Positions 44,002 to 52,349 of a stretch of 64,000 nucleotides of DNA are shown in pieces (positions within the stretch are counted from its first letter, which is position 1; the number at the start of each line of letters is the position of its first letter). The notes under the pieces are model-generated. The model did not search any database, was not told where the DNA came from, and was given only the letters and a program-made list of their open reading frames with translations. The position numbers were made by a program, and so were the translations under genes. Origin of the DNA: Paraburkholderia rhynchosiae. GTDB taxonomy: Bacteria > Pseudomonadota > Gammaproteobacteria > Burkholderiales > Burkholderiaceae. Where the stretch lies: contig NZ_PNXY01000008.1 in NCBI RefSeq assembly GCF_002879865.1, positions 62,001 through 126,000 of the forward strand, written 5' to 3'.

Positions 44002-45477
44002 TTACCTGGGCACCGGGAAACCGAGCGTATCCGCTTTCGTTCTCAGCTCGGCAAAACGGCCGCCTGGCGGACTGATTGCCGTATCGGGCACGACCTGGCT
44101 CCTGTCCAGCTGTGCGATGCCGCTTAGGCCCGCCCCCGCAGTCGATATGTTCGAACATGCCGAGCCGAACGTGCCTTGCGTCACGGCGATGGCCGGCGCG
44201 TCGCTGCGCGGCGCGTCAGTGAAATCGAGCGCATAGGCCATGTTGAAAGTCTTCGAATCGCTTGCGCGCACACCAAGCGGATCGAGCCCGAAGCGCCACG
44301 CGAGCAACTGGTGAATCGAGCTGGGGTCGAACGGATAGCGCGACACGTTGTTCGCGCGCACACGCGGTCCGAACAGCATGCAGGGCACGCGAAAGCCGAG
44401 CCGGCCGTCGTTGCCCAGCGCGGCTTCGGCTGCGGAAACCGGCTTCACCGGCGGCGCGACGTGTTCCATGAAACCGCCCCACTCGTCATAGACGACGATC
44501 ATCAGCGTCTTGCTCCAGTTCGGGCTGGTACGTAATGCGTCGTAAATCTGACCGAGCAGCACCTGACCGTTTCGCACGTCGGCATGAGGATGGTCGTCAT
44601 TCGAGATGCCCTGCGCTTCTCCGCCGAAGCTCGGTTCGACCATGCAGAATGACGGCAATGTGCCCGCAGCCGCGTCGGCGAGAAACTCGGCGAACAGTCG
44701 GGAGCGGCCCACGTAACGCGTGCCGTATAGCGCTGTGAACGGCACGTCGTGATAATAATAAGCAGAGGAGACGTTCTTCGCGTCGAGCCGGTCCCAGATG
44801 GTCGGCAGCGACGACGTGTCGAGCGAATCCGATAAGCGGTCTGTTTCGCCGCTGTGCAGATAGATGCGGTTCGGAAAGGTGTCGGCGAGAATGCCGCTCA
44901 TGTAGTAGTCGCACACCGTGTACTGCGATACCGCGCCGCGATAGAAGTCGAGGTCCGCGGACTGAAAATAACCGATCGGCAGCAGGTCGCCGCGCGTGAA
45001 GCTCGTCGCGGGCGTCAGCAGAAAGCCGTTCATCGCGCCATTCGCGAGGTGAACACGTCCTGCATCGTATGAATGGTTGGGGTCGGCGAACGAGCAGCTC
45101 TGGAAGCCATAGGCCGGGTTCGCGGCAAGCGAGAACGGCGGGTGCGTTTCGCCGAACGCATCCTTGAAGGTTCGCCCGGTCTGTGCAGTTTCGGCATTGG
45201 GCACCCAGCCGAACAGATGGTCGAACGAACGGTTCTCCATCGTCACGAGCACCACATGGTCAATGCCTGACGCCGCCGGGTCCGGCAATACGGTGCGCGG
45301 CAGATTCGCGCGATCCGGCGGAATCGTGCCGACGGGCTGCGATCCTCCCGAGCCCGAGCCACCGCTACTGCCGCCTCCCCCGCCTCCTCCACAAGCCGAT
45401 AGCGCTATAGAACCGGCAAGCGCGGCGAGAATTTTACGGCGGGCTGCATCGGGAGGATTAGATGGCTTGGTCGTCAT
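44002..45477 (-). CDS. Phosphoesterase-family (phospholipase C/acid phosphatase-like) lipoprotein
   Basis: A 491-residue exported enzyme of the bacterial phosphoesterase family (phospholipase C, acid phosphatase AcpA relatives). HVVLVTMENRSFDHLFGW holds the nucleophile-region motif ENRSFDH, and DEWGGFMEHVAPP and DDHPHAD follow. The N-terminus has twin arginines (AARRKILAAL) and a lipobox LSAC with C29, then a glycine/serine-rich linker, pointing to Tat export and lipid anchoring. The start at 45477 has an ACGGAGAC site. The substrate is unknown. Confidence 0.87.
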   Translation of the reverse strand: MTTKPSNPPDAARRKILAALAGSIALSACGGGGGGGSSGGSGSGGSQPVGTIPPDRANLPRTVLPDPAASGIDHVVLVTMENRSFDHLFGWVPNAETAQTGRTFKDAFGETHPPFSLAANPAYGFQSCSFADPNHSYDAGRVHLANGAMNGFLLTPATSFTRGDLLPIGYFQSADLDFYRGAVSQYTVCDYYMSGILADTFPNRIYLHSGETDRLSDSLDTSSLPTIWDRLDAKNVSSAYYYHDVPFTALYGTRYVGRSRLFAEFLADAAAGTLPSFCMVEPSFGGEAQGISNDDHPHADVRNGQVLLGQIYDALRTSPNWSKTLMIVVYDEWGGFMEHVAPPVKPVSAAEAALGNDGRLGFRVPCMLFGPRVRANNVSRYPFDPSSIHQLLAWRFGLDPLGVRASDSKTFNMAYALDFTDAPRSDAPAIAVTQGTFGSACSNISTAGAGLSGIAQLDRSQVVPDTAISPPGGRFAELRTKADTLGFPVPR

Positions 45478-45617
45478 GATTTGTCTCCGTTGTCGACGAA
45501 CTCGCCTGGCGGTTTTGATGCCGTCCGGCGATTTTGTGCAACAAGGGAGCAATTACCGTTCCGCGAAAAAAAAGCCGGACTGACAATGCAGCCCGGCTTT
45601 TCAATCGGCGATAGCTT

Positions 45618-45850
45618 CTACACAGCAATGAACCCGGCTGAGAAGCGGTGAATAATGCCCATGCCGAAAGCGAACTGGCTTCCCGTCCACGACGGCGCGG
45701 AGTGGTAGCCGTCGCCGAGCGTCGCGGTTGCGTCGATGACTTGTCCCGCGCCGTTGGTGCCGAGCACACTGAATGCGAGAGACGCGGCGTAAGCGTGCAG
45801 GCCGTGAGTTCTCGCATGACACTGCGCAAACAGGCTTATGCGTCGGCTAC
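45618..45850 (-). pseudogene. 3' remnant of a porin gene
   Basis: A minus-strand frame reads RRISLFAQ, then HAYAASLAFSVLGTNGAGQ and FAFGMGIIHRF before a stop a few codons later. This matches the last barrel strands of general porins (SKRTSLFAQ-like motif and terminal HRF). The rest of the porin is missing. Upstream the sequence continues directly as a transporter gene in another frame, so this is a deletion scar. Confidence 0.6.
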
Positions 45851-46312
45851 CGGACTGGTGATGAAGCGCAGCGAACGGTTGCGCGACGGCACATATTCGG
45901 AGAGCAGCGTTGTCGAATTCGGCATGGCTGCGCCGAGGCCGAGCCCAGTCAGAAAGCGTAGCGCGACGAGTTGCAGGGGCGTCTCGGCGAATGCGCAAAT
46001 CAGGCTGAAAAAGCCGAAGCACAATACCGAAGCGATCAACACTTTCTTGCGTCCGATGCGATCGGCAATTGGACCCGCTGCCAATGCGCCGATTGCGAGG
46101 CCGACCATTGCAGCGCTCATCACCGGACCGAACGCAGTACGGCTCACACTCCAGTCATGCATGACCACGGGCGCGACGAAGCCCATCACGGCCGTATCGA
46201 GGCCGTCCATCATGACGATCAGAAAACAGAGAACGAGGACGAGCCACTGGTAGGGCGACACCTTGCGTGCGTCGATAAACGCCTTGATGTCGACTGAGTC
46301 TGCAGATTTCAT
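45836..46312 (-). pseudogene. Truncated AAHS-type aromatic acid transporter (MFS)
   Basis: A 158-residue frame starting MKSADSVDIKAFIDARKVSPYQW. MDGLDTAVMGFVAP and GPIADRIGRKKVL are signatures of the aromatic acid:proton symporter family (PcaK, GalT type). About four membrane segments are present out of twelve; similarity stops after RNRSL (near 45870). The remaining residues run into porin-derived sequence and a stop. It lies 107 bases downstream of ligA on the same strand, the usual place for a gallate or protocatechuate uptake gene. Confidence 0.8.
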
Positions 46313-46419
46313 GCACGTCTCCGAAGAAAATAGTTTCCTGCCCCGGCTTTCTGTGGAAGCCGGGTCTTGTTGTGGTATCGAATGAAAAGCCGCCAGTCAG
46401 CGCCGCAAGGTCGAGCGCC

Positions 46420-46779
46420 CTACACCGCTTCAGGCACCTTGCACGTCTTGAGAAACGCTTCGAGGGTTTCGCCTCGCATGCTTGCGTACATACCCAGATT
46501 TGTGATCTTCACCACACGCGCAAATTTCTCGAGCACGAAGAAGCACACGCCGTAGCGAATCAGACCGATCCAGTCGGCGTTGTCGACCAACGTGCGCTCT
46601 TGCGGCGTGAGACCCGCCGCGTCATAAGCTGCGTTGCGGTTTTCGAGCCATAGCGTGCGAGCCGGCGCTTCGCGCATCTGCCAGAAGAAGCGGTTCAGGC
46701 GCATCGCCTTCATGCTCTGGCGAATATCGAACGGATACGTACCCGTCAGTTCTTCGACGCCGATCAGTTGCGGATTCAT
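46420..46779 (-). CDS. ligA: Extradiol dioxygenase small (alpha) subunit, LigA type
   Basis: A 119-residue helical subunit of protocatechuate 4,5-dioxygenase-type enzymes, which caps the active site of LigB. Typical are LTGTYPFDIRQSMKAMRLNRFFWQM and LTPQERTLVDNADWIGLIRYGVCFFVLEKFARV. The ATG overlaps the ligB stop (ATGA), so translation is coupled. The gene order is ligB then ligA. It could act on protocatechuate or gallate. Confidence 0.9.
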   Translation of the reverse strand: MNPQLIGVEELTGTYPFDIRQSMKAMRLNRFFWQMREAPARTLWLENRNAAYDAAGLTPQERTLVDNADWIGLIRYGVCFFVLEKFARVVKITNLGMYASMRGETLEAFLKTCKVPEAV

Positions 46780-47621
46780 TGCGCCACCTCGTCTTCGTAG
46801 ATCGTCACGGCCATCGCCGTGCTGGTCGCAAGGTAATAGTTGCGATGCAGTTCGCGAACCTTCGAGCCGAGCGCGCCGCGCATCGCGAGCCACATGATGG
46901 TTTCGACGCTTTCCGCGCCGCCGAGGCGCACGTAGTCGACATGCTTCATCGCGGCAAGACGCTCCGGTTCGTGAACGATCAGGTCCAGGAACTCCATGTC
47001 CCACTCGGTGTTGTTAAAGCCGCTGCGCTCGCCGTGCACCTGGTGCGACAGGCCGCCCGTGCCGACCACGACGACATCCAGATCCGCGTCGAACGATTCG
47101 ATCGCGCGACGCAGCGCGCGGCCGAGGCGATAGCAGCGATTGGCGGTCGGCAACGGATACTGCAACACGTTGACTTCGATGGGCACGAGCGAGAGCGGCC
47201 AGCCGCCCGCATGCGGCAACATTAGCGAAAGCGGTGAATTGCAGCCGTGATCGAGCGGACGGTCCTGGAAAATCGTGAGGTCGAACTCGTCATTGACCAG
47301 TTGCTCGGCGATGTGAATGGCCAGATCGGGATGGCCCGCGATGTCCGGAAGCGGACGCTTGCCCGCGCCCTCGTCGGCGAATTCGTGGTTGGCCGACACG
47401 CCCAACGCAAACGTTGGATAGCAGTCGAAGAAGAAGCTGTTCGCATGGTCGTTGTAGAACATGACCATCGCGTCGGGCTTGCGTTCGGCGAGCCAGCTCG
47501 CCACCGGTTGATAGCCTTTGAAGAGCGGCGCCCACGCGGGATCGTTCTGCTTGCCCTTGTCGTACGCCATGCCGATAGTCGGCACATGCGACGTGCCGAT
47601 GCCACCAATGATCCTTGCCAT
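46776..47621 (-). CDS. ligB: Extradiol ring-cleavage dioxygenase catalytic (beta) subunit, LigB type
   Basis: A 281-residue iron(II) dioxygenase. The expected ligands are H12 (GIGTSHVPTIG), H59 (YNDHANSFF) and E240 (GGAESVETIMW). H193 in GGLSHQ is the catalytic base position. These correspond, with a two-residue offset, to LigB of Sphingobium. The reaction is 4,5-cleavage of protocatechuate, or of gallate directly to 4-oxalomesaconate. It is the first gene of the ligBA unit, divergent from the GntR gene. Confidence 0.92.
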   Translation of the reverse strand: MARIIGGIGTSHVPTIGMAYDKGKQNDPAWAPLFKGYQPVASWLAERKPDAMVMFYNDHANSFFFDCYPTFALGVSANHEFADEGAGKRPLPDIAGHPDLAIHIAEQLVNDEFDLTIFQDRPLDHGCNSPLSLMLPHAGGWPLSLVPIEVNVLQYPLPTANRCYRLGRALRRAIESFDADLDVVVVGTGGLSHQVHGERSGFNNTEWDMEFLDLIVHEPERLAAMKHVDYVRLGGAESVETIMWLAMRGALGSKVRELHRNYYLATSTAMAVTIYEDEVAQ

Positions 47622-48016
47622 TTCGTTTGTCTTCCGTTACTTCGTGCTGCGCGATCATCGCGCGCCAATCGGATAGTCGCTGTTACCTGGAAAAGTAGTC
47701 TTCGCAACCATCTTGGGATACGAAGATAGGAATTCTGCGACTTTTCGGAAAGTACGGGTAAACCTTCGTCATACCGTTAATCGCCTTACTTGTATGGTTC
47801 CAACACATTTTCTCTGTCTTGCCCGAGGGCTGGAAGCCGCACCGCATCGGGCCGCTTTGGTATCCCAAACAGCCCCGGGCCGCTCGTGCGCGCATATTTT
47901 CAGAACGCTTTGCGATAAACAGAACAGATGCCCTTGGAACCAACTCGCAAGCCGCCGGGTCAGCTCGTGGTGCCCGCCGGTTTGCATGGCTATACTGGAC
48001 GACGTCCAACGAATAC
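47622..48016. promoter_or_regulatory. Divergent control region, ligBA / GntR-LysR
   Basis: About 395 bases with no coding gene. The 9-base word TTGGGATAC lies at 47713-47721 and again in opposite orientation at 47860-47868. The second copy is part of a small palindrome, TTTGG-TATC-CCAAA (47856-47869). These are candidate operators for the regulators coded to the right. Confidence 0.45.
47996..48008. promoter_or_regulatory. Inverted repeat before the GntR gene
   Basis: TGGAC (47996-48000), GAC, GTCCA (48004-48008). The repeat ends 8 bases before the GntR start codon. It overlaps the expected ribosome-binding position and could be an autoregulatory site. Confidence 0.35.
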
Positions 48017-48724
48017 ATGACGATGAACGAAACCACCCAACAGGCCATTGTTCAGACCTTGCGCGAGAAAATCCTGGCGGGTGAGTTGTCGCCCGGTCAA
48101 CGGCTTGTCGAAGCCCAGCTCTCGCAGTGGCTCGGCGTATCGCGCACGCCGCTGCGTTATGCGTTAAGCGTGCTGTCTTCAGAAGGGCTGCTCGATCGCT
48201 CGGGCGCGCGCGGCTATGTGGTGCGCCGCTTCAGCGTGCGGGACGTGTTGAACGCAATCGACGTGCGCGGCGTGCTCGAAGGTCTCGCTGCACGCTCGGT
48301 TGCCGAGAGCGGCGTGGGCACTGCACTGGCCGCCGCGCTTGAGGAGTGCCTGCGTGAAGGCGACGACATCTTCGGCAACGGCCAGTTGAAACCTGGCGAC
48401 GACGTGCGCTATGCCGCGATGAACGGGCGCTTTCACTCGCTCATCATCGAGGCCGCGCAAAACACGGCCGTGAGTGCCGCGTTGAGCCTGAACGACAAGA
48501 TCCCGTTCGTCTCGCCCTCCACAATCGCTTTCGACGAAGCCGCGCGCGAGCGTCAGTTCATGATGCTGATGTACGCGCATCGGCAGCATCATGCGATTGC
48601 GGACGCATTGACGAAAGGCGAAGGCGCGCGCGTCGAAGCCTTGATGAAGGAGCACACGCATATATCGAAGGAAAGCCTGAATCTGTCGCTGCCGGCTTTG
48701 CATCTGATTGCGGGCGCGGCATGA
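48017..48724 (+). CDS. GntR-family (FadR/FCD type) regulator
   Basis: A 235-residue regulator. A winged helix is at about 5-70 (AIVQTLREKILAGELSPGQRLVEAQLSQWLGVSRTPLRYAL). An all-helical FCD ligand domain is at about 80-220, with FHSLIIEAAQN and HRQHHAIADAL, whose histidines usually bind a metal or acid. The start at 48017 (or the ATG at 48023) is chosen from the conserved N-terminus; an upstream open frame to 47819 looks non-coding. Its stop overlaps the LysR start. It is a likely regulator of ligBA. Confidence 0.88.
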   Translation: MTMNETTQQAIVQTLREKILAGELSPGQRLVEAQLSQWLGVSRTPLRYALSVLSSEGLLDRSGARGYVVRRFSVRDVLNAIDVRGVLEGLAARSVAESGVGTALAAALEECLREGDDIFGNGQLKPGDDVRYAAMNGRFHSLIIEAAQNTAVSAALSLNDKIPFVSPSTIAFDEAARERQFMMLMYAHRQHHAIADALTKGEGARVEALMKEHTHISKESLNLSLPALHLIAGAA

Positions 48725-50025
48725 CGCACGATGCATCGCTCATTCCAGTCAGAAATGGCGCAAAAACCACGGCGCCTGCCAGCAACAAGGATCTGTTGAA
48801 CCTCGCGCAACTGCGCGCGTTTCGACTGGTCGCCGATATGGGCAGTGCAACGCGCGCCGCCGCCGCGCTGTTTCGCGCGCAATCGGCGGTCACGCGTTCA
48901 GTGCAGGAAATGGAGTCGGCGCTGGGCGAACCGCTATTCGATCGCGGTCCGTCGGGCATGCTGCCCACACCCGTTGGCCGCGCAGTGCTGCTGCGTTGTG
49001 AGCGAATCTTTGCGGAGCTCGAAGAACTCGCGCAATGGTGCTCCGCGCGGCAGGCGCGCCGCCGGCCTGCGGCTGAAGGCGCATTGCCCGCCTATCTGCT
49101 CAACACGCGAAGGCTGCAAATCTTCGTGGCGCTCGCACGGCACCGTCATATGCCGAGCGCGGCGAAGACCTTCGGCATCAGCCAGCCCGCTGTGAGCACC
49201 GCGATTCGAGTGCTCGAAAGCGGCTCGGGTTTGAGCCTTTTCCATCGAAGCCCGCGCGGCATTCTGCTCACCGCGGAAGGCGAAACGTTTCTGCTTCACG
49301 TGCGGCGCGCATTGAACGAACTGCGCCACGTGCCCGACGATATCGCGGCATTGCGCGGCAACATCCAGGGTGCGGTGACCGTCGGCGCGCTGCCGCTCGG
49401 GCGCACCTTGATCCTGCCGAAAGCCATCGCAAAGATGAGCGCGAAAAATCCCGGCGTACGGGTCGTCACCGATGAAAGCGCGTACGAAGCGCTGGTTGCG
49501 GGTTTACGAGCGGGCGACATCGATTTCATTCTCGGCGCGCTGCGCGAGAACGACGCGACAAGCGGGCTGCGGAACGAGCGGTTGATGTCGGAAGATATGG
49601 TGCTTCTTGTGCGGCGCAATCATCCGCTCACGCATGCTCGTGAGCCGTCCATCATGGATCTACGCGACGTGCAGTGGATCGTGCCGCGCAGCCACGCGCC
49701 GGCGCGCGCGCTGTTCGAAGCGCAATTCAAACGGATGAAAGTGAAACCGCCGATGCCAACGGTCGAGACTGCCGACCTCGCGGTGATTCGGGGCCTGCTG
49801 CTCGGCACCGATATGGTGGCCGCGCTGTCGGCGCAGCAGTTGCACTACGAAGTGCAAGCGGGGCAACTCGCGGTGCTCAACGTGCCGCTGCACAACACGC
49901 GCCGCGACATCGGCCTGACGATGCGCGCGGCGGGTACGCCGTCACCCGCGGCTCGCGCGCTGATCGACGCCATTCGCCTGTCAGTGGTGGAGGTCACGCG
50001 CACGATCAGCGTGGCCGCGAACTAG
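48721..50025 (+). CDS. LysR-type regulator with two tandem DNA-binding domains
   Basis: A 434-residue protein, over 100 longer than usual LysR regulators. A first LysR helix-turn-helix is at about 29-88 (LAQLRAFRLVADMGSATRAAAALFR, AVTRSVQEMESALGEPLFDR). A second complete one is at about 129-188 (TRRLQIFVALARHRHMPSAAKTFGISQPAVST, SLFHRSPRG). A ligand-binding domain follows at about 212-425. The ATG overlaps the GntR stop, so the two regulators are coupled. LysR regulators with a doubled N-terminus occur near some aromatic pathways, but their mechanism is little known. Confidence 0.88.
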   Translation: MTHDASLIPVRNGAKTTAPASNKDLLNLAQLRAFRLVADMGSATRAAAALFRAQSAVTRSVQEMESALGEPLFDRGPSGMLPTPVGRAVLLRCERIFAELEELAQWCSARQARRRPAAEGALPAYLLNTRRLQIFVALARHRHMPSAAKTFGISQPAVSTAIRVLESGSGLSLFHRSPRGILLTAEGETFLLHVRRALNELRHVPDDIAALRGNIQGAVTVGALPLGRTLILPKAIAKMSAKNPGVRVVTDESAYEALVAGLRAGDIDFILGALRENDATSGLRNERLMSEDMVLLVRRNHPLTHAREPSIMDLRDVQWIVPRSHAPARALFEAQFKRMKVKPPMPTVETADLAVIRGLLLGTDMVAALSAQQLHYEVQAGQLAVLNVPLHNTRRDIGLTMRAAGTPSPAARALIDAIRLSVVEVTRTISVAAN

Positions 50026-50038
50026 CGGCAGCCTGCAC

Positions 50039-51145
50039 TCAGGGCTGCGGTTCCCAAACGGAAGCAAGGATGCCGACCATACCGTCGAAAAGCCAGCGCG
50101 CCGTGCGCAACAACGCCGCGCTCAACACCTCGGGACGATCGCGCTCGCCGCCAAGCGTGAGTTCGACGGTGAACTCGCCGGTCGGATGTTCGACCGACAC
50201 GCGTTTGCGCGCACCCTCGGGATCGACGTGGGCGATGCCGTCGCACACCGTGCCCGGCAACACCGCCGCCGTCGCCACGCTCACCGCGCCAAGCACGCCA
50301 ATCGATGCATGACAGCGATGCGGAATAAAGCTGCGAGTGGAAATGGCACCGCCGTCGCGCGGCTCCGCGACCAGACACATCTTCGGTACCGTGCGCGCGC
50401 TGACGTCGCCGAGATTCATCATCGGGCCCACAGCGAGGCGGATCTTTTCGATGCGCGCCTTAAGTTCGTGATCGGCGTCCAGTTCCTCGCGCGTTTCGTA
50501 GCCGGTGCGTTGCAGGTCGCGTGCGCGCATCAACACGAGCGGCATGCCGTTGTCGATGCACGTCACTTCCATGCCTTCGACGGTGTCCTTGAGCTGCCCC
50601 GTCGGCAGCAGCGCGCCGCAAGTCGAGCCGGCCGTGTCCCTGAACTCGAGCGGGATTGGCGCGGCGCCGCCCGGCACGCCGTCGATGCGCGCGTCGCCTT
50701 CATAGGTCACGCGCCCATCCGGCGTGCTGACGGTGGCCACCGCGATCTGCCCGGTGTTCACCATGTGAATCGCAACGCGCGTGCTGCCGTCTTCCCCTTT
50801 GACGAGGCCGCGCTCGATCGCATACGGCCCGACGCCCGCGAGAATATTGCCGCAGTTTTGGCCGAAGTCGACACGCGCTTCGTTGACCACGACCTGTGCG
50901 AACAGATAATCGACGTCCGCATCTTCGCGCGACGAGCGGGAAATGATCGCGACTTTGCTCGTCAACGGATCGGCCCCGCCGATACCGTCGATCTGCCGCG
51001 GATCGGGCGAACCCATCACGGCGAGCAGGACACGGTCGCGTTCAGCGGAATCGGCGGGCAGGTCGGACGCCATGAAAAAGGCGCCTTTCGACGTGCCGCC
51101 ACGAATCATCATGCAGGGAATGCGGGTCTGTGCGCGACTGGACAT
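50039..51145 (-). CDS. galD: 4-oxalomesaconate tautomerase (PrpF family)
   Basis: A 368-residue PrpF/GalD protein that converts the keto and enol forms of 4-oxalomesaconate in gallate breakdown. The family opening is IPCMMIRGGTSKGAFF. ARVDFGQNCGNILAGVGPYAIE and RSFIPHRCHASIGVLGAVSVA carry the conserved cysteines. The length fits GalD. It is convergent with the LysR gene. Neighbours (ligBA, regulators) support this assignment over methylaconitate isomerase PrpF. Confidence 0.9.
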   Translation of the reverse strand: MSSRAQTRIPCMMIRGGTSKGAFFMASDLPADSAERDRVLLAVMGSPDPRQIDGIGGADPLTSKVAIISRSSREDADVDYLFAQVVVNEARVDFGQNCGNILAGVGPYAIERGLVKGEDGSTRVAIHMVNTGQIAVATVSTPDGRVTYEGDARIDGVPGGAAPIPLEFRDTAGSTCGALLPTGQLKDTVEGMEVTCIDNGMPLVLMRARDLQRTGYETREELDADHELKARIEKIRLAVGPMMNLGDVSARTVPKMCLVAEPRDGGAISTRSFIPHRCHASIGVLGAVSVATAAVLPGTVCDGIAHVDPEGARKRVSVEHPTGEFTVELTLGGERDRPEVLSAALLRTARWLFDGMVGILASVWEPQP

Positions 51146-51474
51146 CGCGGGACTCCATCGCTAAATGTACGGCTGTCATTGTAGATTTCGATCGCCCGGG
51201 CGAAGCACCTAAAGCGGCGTGCAAATCTATCTAATCTGTTTATCGGTAATGTTGACGGCGAGCGCTGGTTACGTCTCAATCGGCCTGGAAATGGCCTGAA
51301 TCGCATCCGCAGCAATGCGTTCCTGTTGGGCATCTGCGCCTGCGCTTTCTCCAGACGAAAAGAGCACCTCTGCAATCCCTGCGGATTGGCTTGAAAAGCG
51401 CCTTCTATTCGACGGATTGAACTCAGAGCGGCCGGCGCACACTGACATCGTTCCAATCGCGCCAGGAGCTTCAA
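51146..51474. other. Intergenic region upstream of galD
   Basis: About 330 bases between the galD start and a small gene on the other strand. It should hold the galD promoter. No clear -35/-10, hairpin or coding sequence was recognised; short frames here have no ribosome sites. Confidence 0.4.
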
Positions 51475-51765
51475 ATGTCTTCACGTCATGACAGGAATCG
51501 CGAGTTCGAAGCGGGTCTGCGGGACCTTGCTACGCCCGAATGGAACAACCCGGCGCCGGGCACCGACGCTCAAACAATGCACGGCCTGCACGTCGCATCG
51601 CAAAATGTGTTGCGCCTCGCGACGCAGACGTACAATGCAGCGGCACGCGGCGACGAGGCAGCGGCGCAGGCAGCGCGCGCGTCGCTTGAAAAACAGTTGG
51701 GATTGACCACCCGCCTGATCGACGAGCTTCTATCCGGCGGCGCCGACCAACCCACGATGCACTGA
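51475..51765 (+). CDS. Small hypothetical protein
   Basis: A 96-residue soluble protein, predicted mostly helical (HGLHVASQNVLRLATQTYNAAARGDEAAAQAARASLE). It resembles phasin-like or helical-bundle small proteins in composition, but I do not recognise a family. CCAGGAGCTTCAA gives a good ribosome site. A tiny membrane-protein gene starts 62 bases downstream. Confidence 0.55.
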   Translation: MSSRHDRNREFEAGLRDLATPEWNNPAPGTDAQTMHGLHVASQNVLRLATQTYNAAARGDEAAAQAARASLEKQLGLTTRLIDELLSGGADQPTMH

Positions 51766-51826
51766 CCGGCCAGCACGTCCACCGCGGCCAACAGCACCAA
51801 CGCAGTTTTCAATCTTGAGAAATGAA

Positions 51827-51970
51827 ATGAGCGCTTTGACGATAATTCTCTGCATTTGGGCGATGGTTGCGTTGTGCGCGGTACTGTTCATTCGCGGCGC
51901 CACTGCACGCGTCGAGCGTCCCACCAAGTCGACAGAAAGCCGCCCGGCGCGCTTTTCTATCGCGGAATAA
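51827..51970 (+). CDS. Single-span membrane small protein (47 residues)
   Basis: A 47-codon frame starting at an ATG with a weak TTGAGAAATGAA leader. Residues 4-22 are strongly hydrophobic (LTIILCIWAMVALCAVLFI), followed by a basic stretch and a polar tail. The basic residues just after the segment suggest the tail faces the cytoplasm. Codon use is ordinary for the window. No family was recognised. Confidence 0.5.
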   Translation: MSALTIILCIWAMVALCAVLFIRGATARVERPTKSTESRPARFSIAE

Positions 51971-52313
51971 GGGCACGAGTCCGACTTTGCGTTTCTGGAT
52001 GCGGCGACACGCTCCGCGCTTCGAAATACGCTTCGGGTTCTCGTAAGAAGCCCGTTTAGTGCCACACGGAGCGGCTCAACGCTCCATACGGATCGGACGA
52101 CGCGCCGTCAGCCATTGCTGACCCGCGCTTGACTCGATCGACTCCACACTTTCGTCCATCACGCGACGAAGCACCGGCTGCATGGACACAGGCCGAGTCC
52201 CCCTACTTCCGTCGCGGTTCCCCACAGGTTCGTTCGATACGGCGCACATTAGCAGCGTCGCACGCCTCAGCGCATTCCCAAGCACAACAAGCCATCGCCG
52301 ATAGGCGCTAAGC
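51971..52313. other. Intergenic stretch with no recognised gene
   Basis: About 340 bases before the ArsR promoter. A minus-strand frame ending at 52076 runs through it but has no ribosome site, and its upper half overlaps the ArsR gene. I see no supported feature. Confidence 0.35.
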
Positions 52314-52343
52314 TTGACACGTATATACCCCATGAAGTATATA
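52314..52343 (+). promoter_or_regulatory. ArsR promoter with overlapping TATATA inverted repeat
   Basis: TTGACA at 52314-52319 is a perfect -35 box. TATATA at 52338-52343 is a good -10 with 18 bases between. TATATA also occurs at 52322-52327, so the two form an inverted repeat with a 10-base spacer over the promoter, as expected for an ArsR operator. The predicted transcription start falls at the ATG at 52350. Confidence 0.65.
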
Positions 52344-52349
52344 AACACC

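Noticed and set aside
52076..52349. Minus-strand frame with a plausible protein-like end before the ArsR gene
   Set aside because: No ribosome site, no recognisable family, and its upper half is antisense to the ArsR promoter and gene.
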